Assembly: GCF_017052655.1 (NCBI RefSeq)
Contig: NZ_JAFIDC010000001.1
Location: 310,001 to 374,000, forward strand
Source: Acholeplasma equirhinis
Lineage (GTDB): Bacteria > Bacillota_I > Bacilli_A > Acholeplasmatales > Acholeplasmataceae
DNA length: 64,000 nucleotides
Reading direction: 5' to 3'
The position numbers and the translations under genes were made by a program. The notes below the pieces were generated by a model. The model was not told where the DNA came from. It made no database searches and saw only the letters and a program-made list of their open reading frames with translations. Shown here piece by piece: positions 8,831-14,397 of the stretch. The first letter of the stretch is position 1, and every line of letters starts with the position of its first letter.

Positions 8831-9319
8831 TTACTTGTTTCTAAGTAATGAACGGTAGTAAATGACACCTGAAACTACTAAAGCAATAGCAAAGAACAAT
8901 GCACCTTGGAAGTCAGCAATAAATCCATGAACATCATGTGCATGAGTTGAGAAATCTACTAACCATGCTTGATCACTGAATACTTCTGCAAGACCTGGCA
9001 TTAATAAGATGTATAAACCATAGAGAATTAATGCAGCTAGTGCTAATAAGAAGAATGGTTTATTTTCTTTGTTTTGATAGCTCTTGTAGAGTAATAGGCC
9101 ACCAATACCAGCAATAAATACTAAAATAACTACCATTGGATCAAACATTTCATTGAATGCTGTCGTATTGGTAATTAAATCAGCTAACCATTCTGGTGTG
9201 TTCGCATCTATTGTAAGATTTGGAATCACAAGTAACCCAATTGCTACTAGACCTAATAATGCTAAGCCAAGAGTAGCCCAAAACTTATTTTTATTTACAG
9301 ATTTTTTCTTTTTGCTCAT
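8831..9319 (-). CDS. Four-TM protein, first gene of the morphogenesis operon
   Basis: 162 residues from ATG 9319, preceded by CAGGAGG. A lysine-rich N-terminus (SKKKKSVNKNK) leads into four membrane helices (about residues 16-38, 62-82, 92-115 and 137-157). Being promoter-proximal behind the strongest ribosome site of the operon suggests high expression, so it may be the major coat or a membrane scaffold. Plectrovirus and inovirus major coats are usually smaller with one or two helices, so this is uncertain. No family was recognised. Confidence 0.6.
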   Translation of the reverse strand: MSKKKKSVNKNKFWATLGLALLGLVAIGLLVIPNLTIDANTPEWLADLITNTTAFNEMFDPMVVILVFIAGIGGLLLYKSYQNKENKPFFLLALAALILYGLYILLMPGLAEVFSDQAWLVDFSTHAHDVHGFIADFQGALFFAIALVVSGVIYYRSLLRNK

Positions 9320-9341
9320 AACAAGCCTCCTGAAATATATT

Positions 9342-9358
9342 TGATGCATAATGCATCA
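9342..9358. promoter_or_regulatory. 17-bp palindromic operator upstream of the morphogenesis operon
   Basis: TGATGCAT-A-ATGCATCA is a perfect inverted repeat in the divergent promoter region between the minus-strand morphogenesis operon and the plus-strand cargo gene at 9455. It lies just upstream of the CAGGAGG ribosome site of the operon, within the likely promoter. The symmetry and size fit an HTH dimer, for example the element's XRE regulator. Confidence 0.55.
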
Positions 9359-9427
9359 TACTCTCAACTTAACTAAGTCTAAAACGTTAATCAAATTAGG
9401 TAACGTACTTTTGTAAGAAAATATTGA

Positions 9428-9433
9428 TATAAT
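9428..9433 (+). promoter_or_regulatory. -10 box of the cargo gene promoter
   Basis: TATAAT lies 27 bp before the ATG at 9455. The -35 region is poor. A strong AAGGGG ribosome site follows. Confidence 0.45.
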
Positions 9434-9454
9434 TAATCAAAAAGGGGTTATATT

Positions 9455-10075
9455 ATGGGAAGAAAATCAAAACAAAACAAAGATGATCAAAATCAAATAA
9501 AAAAGAAAATAGAACCTGATCAAACTACTCAATTCATTCGCAAATTAAGCATATATTTCATCGTTATGCTTGTGCTTTATTTCTTATCTAGATGGGCTAT
9601 TCAAAAATCAACACCAAATGAAACAATATGGGCAGTTACCACAGACTTTTTAGTTTTTGGTGCTACGATAATAAATCTGAGTATTGTTGCAATTCAGTTT
9701 AATATTTTTGCAAATAAAGAAATGGAAAGCAAGAAAGCAATATTGAGGGCAAATATAACATCTATTGAGAAAGAGCCAAGTACATATTTTCGATCATTTA
9801 TGAAATCATATTCCTTAGAAGTATTCAATTTAGGTATGTCTGGTGCGTATGATATATCATGTGTTGTGCATTGTTCGAAAATGAATGTTGAAGGGGTATC
9901 AGAAGGATTGAGAATTTTCTTGCATGAAATAAAAGTGGTAATGGCTCAATCAAGTGTTAAATGCACATTTAATTCATCCGTTTTTAATCTAGAAAATATG
10001 GAACGTATAGAAATAAAATTCAAAGATTCAAGCACAAATGATTTTCAAACAGTGTTCATTGAAATTGGCAAGTGA
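9455..10075 (+). CDS. Two-TM protein carried against the direction of the prophage genes
   Basis: 206 residues: a highly charged N-terminus (residues 1-25), two membrane helices (about 31-50 and 63-83), then a soluble beta-rich C-terminal domain of about 110 residues. It has its own promoter and terminator and lies between the early and morphogenesis operons on the opposite strand. That is typical of genes expressed in the lysogen, such as superinfection exclusion or defence proteins, but no family was recognised and no catalytic motif is visible. Confidence 0.65.
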   Translation: MGRKSKQNKDDQNQIKKKIEPDQTTQFIRKLSIYFIVMLVLYFLSRWAIQKSTPNETIWAVTTDFLVFGATIINLSIVAIQFNIFANKEMESKKAILRANITSIEKEPSTYFRSFMKSYSLEVFNLGMSGAYDISCVVHCSKMNVEGVSEGLRIFLHEIKVVMAQSSVKCTFNSSVFNLENMERIEIKFKDSSTNDFQTVFIEIGK

Positions 10076-10090
10076 AAACTTGCTTTTTAT
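10068..10090 (+). terminator. Terminator of the two-TM cargo gene
   Basis: GCAAGT-GAAA-ACTTGC (10068-10083), with a stable GNRA-like loop, is followed by TTTTTATTT. The stem overlaps the stop codon. Confidence 0.8.
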
Positions 10091-10460
10091 TTGGATCTAA
10101 ATCTGTGACAATCGGCAGACGTGAGGACTCCAACAGAGTCCGTTTAAACTCCAACTGACAAAGGTCAGGCAGGAGTTAATTTACCCGCATTGTTTTTAAA
10201 TAGGCCAATGTCGCATGAACAGATGGATTAATTAGAACATGATTTGCAAGTTTAATTAGTCTATCCATCTGTGAATATCGAACGGCCAGAAGCATGGTTT
10301 TTATGCTTCTTCACTGAGGCGACTACCTTCTTTAATAGGATGATAATTTTTATTTATAAAAATTAGAAGCCAATACTATGGTACGAACGGATTTAAAACA
10401 AGGAGTACGATTTAACTAAATCACCTAAAAATGAGGTACGAACGAAAATAGTTTCCATGC
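10091..10460. other. Structured non-coding region, candidate origin or packaging signal
   Basis: No ORF is supported here. Hairpins read on the plus strand: GGACTC/GAGTCC (10125-10141); AACTCC/GGAGTT enclosing CTGAC/GTCAG (10147-10177); ACAGATGGAT/ATCCATCTGT, a 10-bp stem (10219-10272) with an inner TAATTA pair; AGAAGCAT/ATGCTTCT (10288-10310); and an AT palindrome (10344-10365). Converging terminators flank it (10068-10090 plus, 10493-10461 minus), so neither neighbouring operon should transcribe it. It lies next to the winged-helix replication-like gene. Ff phages have a hairpin-rich intergenic region of similar size holding the replication origins and packaging signal. An independent non-coding RNA is the alternative. 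Confidence 0.55.
10380..10444. repeat. Three GTACGA repeats, iteron-like
   Basis: GGTACGAACG occurs at 10380-10389 and 10435-10444, and a partial copy GAGTACGATT at 10403-10412. The shared core GTACGA starts at 10381, 10405 and 10437. Between them GATTTA-AC-TAAATC (10409-10422) is an inverted repeat. Direct repeats beside a gene for a winged-helix DNA-binding protein resemble iterons bound by a replication initiator. Confidence 0.5.
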
Positions 10461-10493
10461 AAAAAAATAACTCCTTCAGGTAATAGAAGGAGT
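10461..10493 (-). terminator. Terminator of the early operon
   Basis: On the minus strand ACTCCTTC (10493-10486) and GAAGGAGT (10477-10470) form an 8-bp stem followed by TATTTTTTT. It ends the operon after the winged-helix gene. Confidence 0.8.
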
Positions 10494-10564
10494 CATGATC
10501 ATAATTTTGATGTTTTTTATGAATTCGAAATAGGAACCATTCCTGGTATCCTAACTTCAGTTGA

Positions 10565-11218
10565 TTAAATTGAATAATTCTCTGGTGGAACATAACCAAA
10601 TGAACGAAGCATGTCAGCGAATGTTTGTACGACTTGGCTTCGTCTAATAGATTTATGTTTCTTAGAATTGATTTCTTGTTGTTTCATGCTGCGTCTTTCT
10701 AGGTGCTTAATATATTTATCGTATAATTTGTTGCTGCGTTCAGCAATGGCTTTTACACGTGCGTTTCTATCTTCAGTCTTACGATTACCTAATGCTTGAA
10801 TAACGCGTGATTTTACATCTTTAATGATAAGAAGAGTTTGTCTTACTACAGCTCTAAATAATGATCGCTTATCAGCTTTTAGATACATCTCATCATAGAT
10901 AGTAGTGCTTAACCATTTAATAGCTTTATCAACATCAAGTTTGAATTCTCCACGGATACGCTTCTTAGTGTCTTTAAATGTACGTACAATGATGCCATCA
11001 GATTCAAGTATTTTAAATGCACTGTGAAGGCTTGAAAGACGTTTAATTCCTAATTTTTCGACCAAGTCATTATTAGAATAAGTCAATAGCTGTTTATTAG
11101 CATAAGTTTGAATAAATAACACGATTATTTTTACAGCAATAAACATACCTGATTGACGTAAAGATTCAGATATGTTTTTTGTTATATAGATGAAGTTTTG
11201 ATGTAACTTCGCTCGCAT
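10565..11218 (-). CDS. Winged-helix DNA-binding protein, candidate replication initiator
   Basis: 217 residues, RBS GAGGG before ATG 11218. Residues 20-95 form a winged-helix domain (LTYSNNDLVEKLGIKRLSSL and HSAFKILESDGIIVRTF are typical of the recognition helix and wing of RepA/RepL-like initiators). The C-terminal half is basic and helical. It is the last gene of the early operon, immediately before the GTACGA repeats and the structured region. No HUH (rolling-circle) motif is present, which is unusual for a filamentous phage. Initiator function is inferred from the fold and location; a transcription factor is the alternative. Confidence 0.6.
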   Translation of the reverse strand: MRAKLHQNFIYITKNISESLRQSGMFIAVKIIVLFIQTYANKQLLTYSNNDLVEKLGIKRLSSLHSAFKILESDGIIVRTFKDTKKRIRGEFKLDVDKAIKWLSTTIYDEMYLKADKRSLFRAVVRQTLLIIKDVKSRVIQALGNRKTEDRNARVKAIAERSNKLYDKYIKHLERRSMKQQEINSKKHKSIRRSQVVQTFADMLRSFGYVPPENYSI

Positions 11219-11229
11219 TACTTACCCTC

Positions 11230-11772
11230 TTATAATTCGTCTTCTTGATTATCTAGTTCATCCAGGTAGTCATTTAACCACGGTGGATTATTTGCTCGTT
11301 TTGGATCATGTGCATATCTAGCATCAATTTCATATCCTGGTAATTCATCCACATACTGTTTAACCCAATCAGGACTGTTATCTTTTTTGTTCTTACGCAT
11401 CGATCTTAACATTTCGATATCTTTTGTTAGTTTATTGATTGCTTGTTCTGCAGTGTTGATAATTATCTTTTTGTTCTCATCCAGGACAAACGATTCAAAC
11501 GTAAGTCTAAGATAGGCTTCATTAATTGTTTGATGCTCACCATGTACTCGCTTAGCTGTGATTACTGCTTTAACCAGGACTGCATTCAATACACCTTGAT
11601 TCACTCTATGTTTTCTATTCATGAAGGTTTTGATTGTATCGTGCATCAGAGTGAGTTCTTTTGTTGAAAGAAGAAGTTTAGCAAGATCTTCCCATGAAAT
11701 TAATTCTAAAGCATCTGCATAGGTTAGTTTAATACCTGCAGTTTTTGAAAGTGTCAATGTTTCAGTCATCAT
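11230..11772 (-). CDS. Early protein, possibly DnaD/DnaB-like replication accessory
   Basis: About 180 residues, taken from the ATG pair at 11772/11769 because the TTG at 11781 has no better ribosome site. The region from about residue 50 to 95 (NQGVLNAVLVKAVITAKR...NEAYLRLTFESFV) resembles the helical DnaD/DnaB_2 fold in rhythm only. The C-terminus carries two copies of a short acidic peptide, PDWVKQYVDEL and PPWLNDYLDEL, separated by about 33 residues, which may be docking peptides. It lies directly upstream of the winged-helix gene. The function is uncertain. Confidence 0.5.
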   Translation of the reverse strand: MMTETLTLSKTAGIKLTYADALELISWEDLAKLLLSTKELTLMHDTIKTFMNRKHRVNQGVLNAVLVKAVITAKRVHGEHQTINEAYLRLTFESFVLDENKKIIINTAEQAINKLTKDIEMLRSMRKNKKDNSPDWVKQYVDELPGYEIDARYAHDPKRANNPPWLNDYLDELDNQEDEL

Positions 11773-11881
11773 ATTCACCAAGTTTCTTATCCAGATAAAG
11801 CACAGTTAAAGATATCGTTATTCCCATTAACATCATTAATACCAGGATGATAATTAAAGCTGCCGCAATTAATTCAAACAC
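11762..11881 (-). CDS. 39-residue single-TM peptide
   Basis: Starts at GTG 11881, overlapping the stop of the upstream 61-residue gene, and ends at 11762 overlapping the start of the next gene. It reads as a short N-terminus, one long hydrophobic helix (LIAAALIIILVLMMLMGI) and a charged tail LDKKLGEYDD. Start and stop overlaps with both neighbours and the clean membrane helix support a real gene. The role is unknown; candidates are a holin-like peptide, a minor coat or a membrane regulator. Confidence 0.5.
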   Translation of the reverse strand: MFELIAAALIIILVLMMLMGITISLTVLYLDKKLGEYDD

Positions 11882-12059
11882 GTTCTTTACCTTCTTCCTT
11901 AAGACTCAACGTTACATAAGGTAATTGAACCAGATGTTTTCCTTTTTCATCAGTAAATTCACAACCTACAAAATGTTTATCCATCGAAGGATCTTCAGCA
12001 ATTACAATATTTAATAAATTCAAAATCTTACAAGTTACTTTGTCACCTTTTTTAATCAT
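11874..12059 (-). CDS. Small early protein, beta-barrel-like
   Basis: 61 residues from ATG 12059 with AGGT upstream (a GTG at 12071 overlaps the previous ORF and is less likely). The sequence opens IKKGDKVTCKILNLLNIVIAED and is rich in alternating hydrophobic residues, as in small SH3-like or KOW-like barrels. It resembles the preceding 53-residue protein in that opening (GDLVNHPNLG), suggesting related folds. No function is assigned. Confidence 0.5.
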   Translation of the reverse strand: MIKKGDKVTCKILNLLNIVIAEDPSMDKHFVGCEFTDEKGKHLVQLPYVTLSLKEEGKERV

Positions 12060-12067
12060 AATGTACC

Positions 12068-12229
12068 TCACATGATTGAAATCAAGTTACCTGATACTTC
12101 ATGTCTAGTGGGTGATAATTTGTCTTGTCTTTGTATTAGATATCTCTTTTCATTCTCGATAGTTTCAATACTAATTACTTTACATAACCCTAGGTTGGGA
12201 TGATTAACTAAGTCACCAACGTTTATCAT
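12068..12229 (-). CDS. 53-residue early protein with a CarD/SH3-like opening
   Basis: Starts at ATG 12229, overlapping the stop of the upstream 166-residue gene, and ends at 12068. The opening INVGDLVNHPNLGLCKVISI matches the pattern of small RNA-polymerase-interacting or SH3-like barrels (G-D-x-V-x-H-P-x-x-G), although that fold is too general to give a function. It fills what would otherwise be a 140-bp gap in a tightly packed operon. Confidence 0.5.
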   Translation of the reverse strand: MINVGDLVNHPNLGLCKVISIETIENEKRYLIQRQDKLSPTRHEVSGNLISIM

Positions 12230-12713
12230 CTAATGTCTCGTTAAATTTTCGTTGAATTACTTTTGGAGAACCTAGGAGATTTCTAGCTACATTCATAGCG
12301 GCTTCTCTGGTTTCATACAATGTTGCTTCAATCGGAGTTGAAACCAAATAAGGTTTGTCTTCATTAAAAAACATGATTGACTTGTCCTTAAATTTGTATT
12401 TAATAATAAACTTAATTTTAGAAACTACCATTTCATTCTTCCTTTCTTCAAGAAGAACATTGATATAGTTAATGATTTCAGTCATACAACCGGTGTCTAA
12501 CCACACTTCAGCAAAGTTAGGTGATTTATAGGTGTATGTTCGCCATGATGGTAACCAACTTATAGTCCCTAAACTTCCAGATGTGTCATCATGGTCTTTA
12601 TCGAATTGATCAATAAGAACATCAAAAGTTTTCTTGTTTTTATACTTGATTTTAGTAAGCTTCATGAATTTTGTAATTTTAATATCAATTATGTCATAAT
12701 CATAAATTCTCAT
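12213..12713 (-). CDS. Hypothetical early protein
   Basis: 166 residues from ATG 12713, preceded by AAGGAG. The N-terminal half is mixed alpha/beta (DYDIIDIKITKFMKLTKIKYKNKK); the C-terminal half contains ATLYETREAAMNVARNLLG, a helix pattern seen in small phage proteins. There is no signal peptide or membrane helix. It is not recognised. It is coupled to the methylase-like gene upstream and the 53-residue gene downstream. Confidence 0.5.
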   Translation of the reverse strand: MRIYDYDIIDIKITKFMKLTKIKYKNKKTFDVLIDQFDKDHDDTSGSLGTISWLPSWRTYTYKSPNFAEVWLDTGCMTEIINYINVLLEERKNEMVVSKIKFIIKYKFKDKSIMFFNEDKPYLVSTPIEATLYETREAAMNVARNLLGSPKVIQRKFNETLDDKRW

Positions 12714-12724
12714 AATTACTCCTT

Positions 12725-13276
12725 CTATAACCAATTGAATGGATCTAAACCATCAATGTTATAGCAAATCCAACAACATCCTTTATTAAATGATTTAGAT
12801 TTGCCTAGAAACTTAATTCGTTTCTTGAAAATCAATATTGATAATTTATCCTTGTGCTTTTCAAATAATTCAGCTCTGGTTTTAGTCTCTAGAGTTGAGA
12901 GTGGAAGCAAAAGAGCGAAAGCTTTAATTTTTCCAGATGCTATTAAATCAAAGGATCTTCTGATAATATCATTTTGCTGTTCGAATGGTGGGTTACTAAT
13001 CATAAGTTCACAGTTTTTCGGTGGTTCTGTTGTGAAAAAATCGTTACCAATATCATCAAACAAATGAGTGGCTTTATATTTCAATTTCAACTCATCAGCT
13101 TTAAGCTTAAACTCCGAGTCGTAATTATTGAATGGAAACCAAATGTTTTCATATCGGTCAATTTTAATTATCTGATAAATCTGTTCTACAACATATCGAG
13201 GTGTAGCAACATGATTTTTATCCAATAAACAATTTTGCTCGTAAGTTAATGGAAATAAACTAACTGATTGCATCAT
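12725..13276 (-). CDS. N6-adenine DNA methyltransferase-like protein
   Basis: 183 residues, start overlapping the previous stop (ATGATG; first codon at 13276). It carries the motif IV tetrapeptide NPPF (in ELMISNPPFEQQND), with a following helix and FALLLPLSTLETKTRAELF, typical of adenine methylases where the post-NPPF helix leads to motif VI. The N-terminal part has ATPRYVVEQI, a common methylase opening (TPxxV), and WFPFNNYDSEF at the place of motif I without a clear glycine-rich loop. It is short, with no target-recognition domain. It may protect phage DNA or be a methylase-derived protein. Confidence 0.65.
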   Translation of the reverse strand: MMQSVSLFPLTYEQNCLLDKNHVATPRYVVEQIYQIIKIDRYENIWFPFNNYDSEFKLKADELKLKYKATHLFDDIGNDFFTTEPPKNCELMISNPPFEQQNDIIRRSFDLIASGKIKAFALLLPLSTLETKTRAELFEKHKDKLSILIFKKRIKFLGKSKSFNKGCCWICYNIDGLDPFNWL

Positions 13277-13488
13277 GAGATTTCCTTAATTTTGAAATGA
13301 AGTCTGCCATCAATAATTCTACTTTCACACCATGAACTTTCAAAAATTGTTAGTGCATTTCTAATGCCAGATTTAGCGTTAGAATAATGATTTCTAACAC
13401 CTTCACAGCCTTGAATTATATTATTGATTGATAACCAATTAGTACCGAGATTATGATGATACTTCATGTATTCAATAACCTTTTTCAT
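13273..13488 (-). CDS. Small early protein
   Basis: 71 residues starting at ATG 13488, overlapping both the 31-residue gene upstream and the methylase-like gene downstream (stop overlaps ATG). The sequence contains NWLSINNIIQGCEGVRNHYSNAKSGIRNALTIFE, helical and possibly winged-helix-like (the DGRLHFKI end could be a wing). A small DNA-binding regulator is possible but unproven. Confidence 0.45.
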   Translation of the reverse strand: MKKVIEYMKYHHNLGTNWLSINNIIQGCEGVRNHYSNAKSGIRNALTIFESSWCESRIIDGRLHFKIKEIS

Positions 13489-13567
13489 AACACCATTTTC
13501 TTAACGAAATTCCATCTACAAAAAATTTTACGTTGTTAGCTTTGGAATAGTCTTTTGTCTCATTCAT
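13472..13567 (-). CDS. 31-residue early peptide
   Basis: Starts at ATG 13567 within the ATGA overlap with the 62-residue gene and ends at 13472, overlapping the start of the 71-residue gene. It contains DGISLRKWCYEKGY, which follows the S-L-R-x-W-C-x-x-x-G pattern of short helix-turn-helix segments in phage-borne small proteins. It may be a minimal DNA-binding peptide or only a coupling ORF. Confidence 0.4.
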   Translation of the reverse strand: MNETKDYSKANNVKFFVDGISLRKWCYEKGY

Positions 13568-13752
13568 GGATTATCACCATCCACACATACAACTTGATAA
13601 ACAGTATCAATTGACCAAGATCGTTTACAAGTTGCACTTCCTGTTTCAACGATTTCAGCAATTAGATCATCTGTATATACTTCACGTCCAACTGCATCAA
13701 AGAATTCATCTATTGTTACAGTTCGATTGTTAATCTTAAATTCGTATTTCAT
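13564..13752 (-). CDS. 62-residue early protein preceded by a structured leader
   Basis: The start is ATG 13752, chosen because AGGAGG lies 6 bp upstream. A longer reading from 13851 would run through the structured leader and its inverted repeats. The protein (MKYEFKINNRTVTIDEFF...ATCKRSWSIDTVYQVV) is beta-rich and acidic with one Cys and is not recognised. Its expression may depend on the RNA structures at 13769-13875, whose last stem ends 4 bases before the ribosome site. Confidence 0.5.
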   Translation of the reverse strand: MKYEFKINNRTVTIDEFFDAVGREVYTDDLIAEIVETGSATCKRSWSIDTVYQVVCVDGDNP

Positions 13753-13768
13753 TTTTATCCTCCTGAAT

Positions 13769-13875
13769 CCCATCTTTAGATTCTGGGTACCACTCGTATC
13801 ATGTTCGCTAAAGATGGGAACTAGGAGATTCGAGTGATACTCAGAATCCACTAAACAAGGGGATAGAGTTTAGTG
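13769..13875 (-). ncRNA. Interlocked inverted repeats in a leader, candidate pseudoknot or switch
   Basis: On the minus strand: arm b' (13848-13827, 22 nt), arm a' CCCATCTTTAG (13818-13808), arm b (13800-13779), arm a CTAAAGATGGG (13779-13769). The b arms match at 19 of 22 Watson-Crick positions, with G-U pairs available; the a arms match at 11 of 11. The order b' a' b a interlocks, so the two helices either form an H-type pseudoknot or exclude each other. Arm a ends 4 bases before AGGAGG of the 62-residue gene. A further hairpin CACTAAAC/GTTTAGTG (13849-13875) precedes it. The layout suggests translational or transcriptional control, or a DNA-level site such as an origin. Confidence 0.55.
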
Positions 13876-13916
13876 AATTCAGAGAGGTAATAAATACTAG
13901 TGCTCTTAAAACACAT

Positions 13917-13987
13917 AAAAGTAATTGATAGATTGAGCGACCCAGAAAAATGCTCAAAAAATCAATTACTTTTATCTATTCTGGGTC
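13917..13987 (-). ncRNA. Second interlocked inverted-repeat set
   Basis: On the minus strand: GACCCAGAA (13987-13979), AAAAGTAATTGAT (13973-13961), TGAGC (13956-13952, plus strand GCTCA), TTCTGGGTC (13947-13939), GCTCA (13938-13934), ATCAATTACTTTT (13929-13917). The 9-bp and 13-bp helices interlock in the same hairpin-then-downstream-arm order as the set at 13769-13848, and both sets share ACCCAGAAT. It overlaps the stop of the 83-residue gene. Confidence 0.55.
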
Positions 13988-14213
13988 TATTAAGTTTTTC
14001 TAATTGATATCTTTTTTTACGATACTCAATCTTATATTTTGCATCGCTAACTTCATGTCGTTTCCACCCACAAATCTTAACAAAGAAGTTGAGTACTTGG
14101 TCATGTGACCCTAAACAGTTTAATACAAACTTATAAAGTCTATTCTTCCCCATATGATTCATTTGTAACTCAGCATTAAGCTTTGCACTTACTGTTTCAA
14201 ATAAATCCGGCAT
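13962..14213 (-). CDS. First gene of the early operon, hypothetical
   Basis: 83 residues from ATG 14213, preceded by GGGGTGA. The longer reading from TTG 14252 starts inside a terminator hairpin and is rejected. The sequence MPDLFETVSAKLNAELQMNH is followed by a helical, strongly basic C-terminal part (KYKIEYRKKRYQLEKLNRPR), suggesting nucleic acid binding. Being the promoter-proximal early gene next to the attachment site, it could be an excisionase or repressor, but no family was recognised. Confidence 0.5.
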   Translation of the reverse strand: MPDLFETVSAKLNAELQMNHMGKNRLYKFVLNCLGSHDQVLNFFVKICGWKRHEVSDAKYKIEYRKKRYQLEKLNRPRIDKSN

Positions 14214-14225
14214 TGAATCACCCCA

Positions 14226-14256
14226 AATAAAAACCCGTTGAATGCAATCCAACGGG
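14226..14256 (-). terminator. Terminator hairpin between the attachment site and the early operon
   Basis: On the minus strand CCCGTTG (14256-14250) and CAACGGG (14240-14234) form a 7-bp stem followed by TTTTTATTT. It would stop transcripts entering the prophage from the host side. The early-gene ribosome site GGGGTGA lies right behind its T-tract. Confidence 0.65.
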
Positions 14257-14276
14257 GACTATTTAATTGACGTGCA

Positions 14277-14311
14277 GGGGGTCATAGGTTCAATCCCTAT
14301 ACTGTGCACCA
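14277..14311 (+). other. tRNA 3'-end fragment, right attachment site (att)
   Basis: T-arm ATAGG-TTCAATC-CCTAT (14284-14300), acceptor strand ACTGTGC (14301-14307), discriminator A and encoded CCA (14309-14311). No matching 5' acceptor strand GCACAGT or anticodon arm lies upstream, so only the 3' end is present. This is the expected product of integration into a tRNA gene: the intact tRNA is rebuilt at the other end, left of the window. The crossover lies at or before the T-arm. Confidence 0.75.
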
Positions 14312-14360
14312 TTTTTTATTTATGTAAAAGTCAATTGTTTATAAAAACAATTATTTAAGT

Positions 14361-14366
14361 TATAAT
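14361..14366 (+). promoter_or_regulatory. -10 box upstream of the giant gene
   Basis: TATAAT lies 31 bp before the start at 14398; GGGGGA serves as ribosome site. Just upstream AATTGTTT-ATAA-AAACAATT (14333-14352) is an inverted repeat where the -35 should be, possibly an operator. Confidence 0.45.
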
Positions 14367-14397
14367 AAAATTAGATAATTTTGGGGGAATACATAAT

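Larger units (their letters stand above)
1..14311. mobile_element. Integrated inovirus-like prophage, left end outside the window
   Basis: Seen: a tyrosine integrase, a minus-strand operon of signal-peptide and membrane proteins ending in a Zot/pI-like ATPase, a second minus-strand operon of small early genes with a winged-helix protein, and a 3' tRNA fragment at 14277-14311 after which host genes resume on the plus strand. Known: Zot/pI ATPases are hallmark genes of filamentous phages, and tyrosine integrases often target tRNA 3' ends. Inferred: 1-14311 is one element. Its left attachment site and the intact tRNA are not visible, so the total length is unknown. No conjugation relaxase, VirB4 or TraG-like gene and no tailed-phage terminase, portal or capsid gene is present, which argues against an ICE or a caudovirus. 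Confidence 0.75.

Noticed and set aside
10091-10460. Group I intron, tmRNA, RNase P or other known structured RNA
   Set aside because: None of the conserved core elements of these RNAs could be found; only hairpins and repeats are visible.
13769-13987. Type III toxin-antitoxin RNA (ToxI-like)
   Set aside because: The two structures are not copies of one tandem repeat, and the following 62-residue gene is too small and unlike ToxN.
1-14311. Integrative conjugative element
   Set aside because: No relaxase, coupling protein, VirB4 or other secretion ATPase; the only P-loop protein matches the Zot/pI pattern.
14233-14311. A complete tRNA gene at the prophage right end
   Set aside because: The 76 bases ending at CCA contain no matching 5' acceptor strand, D-arm or anticodon arm.
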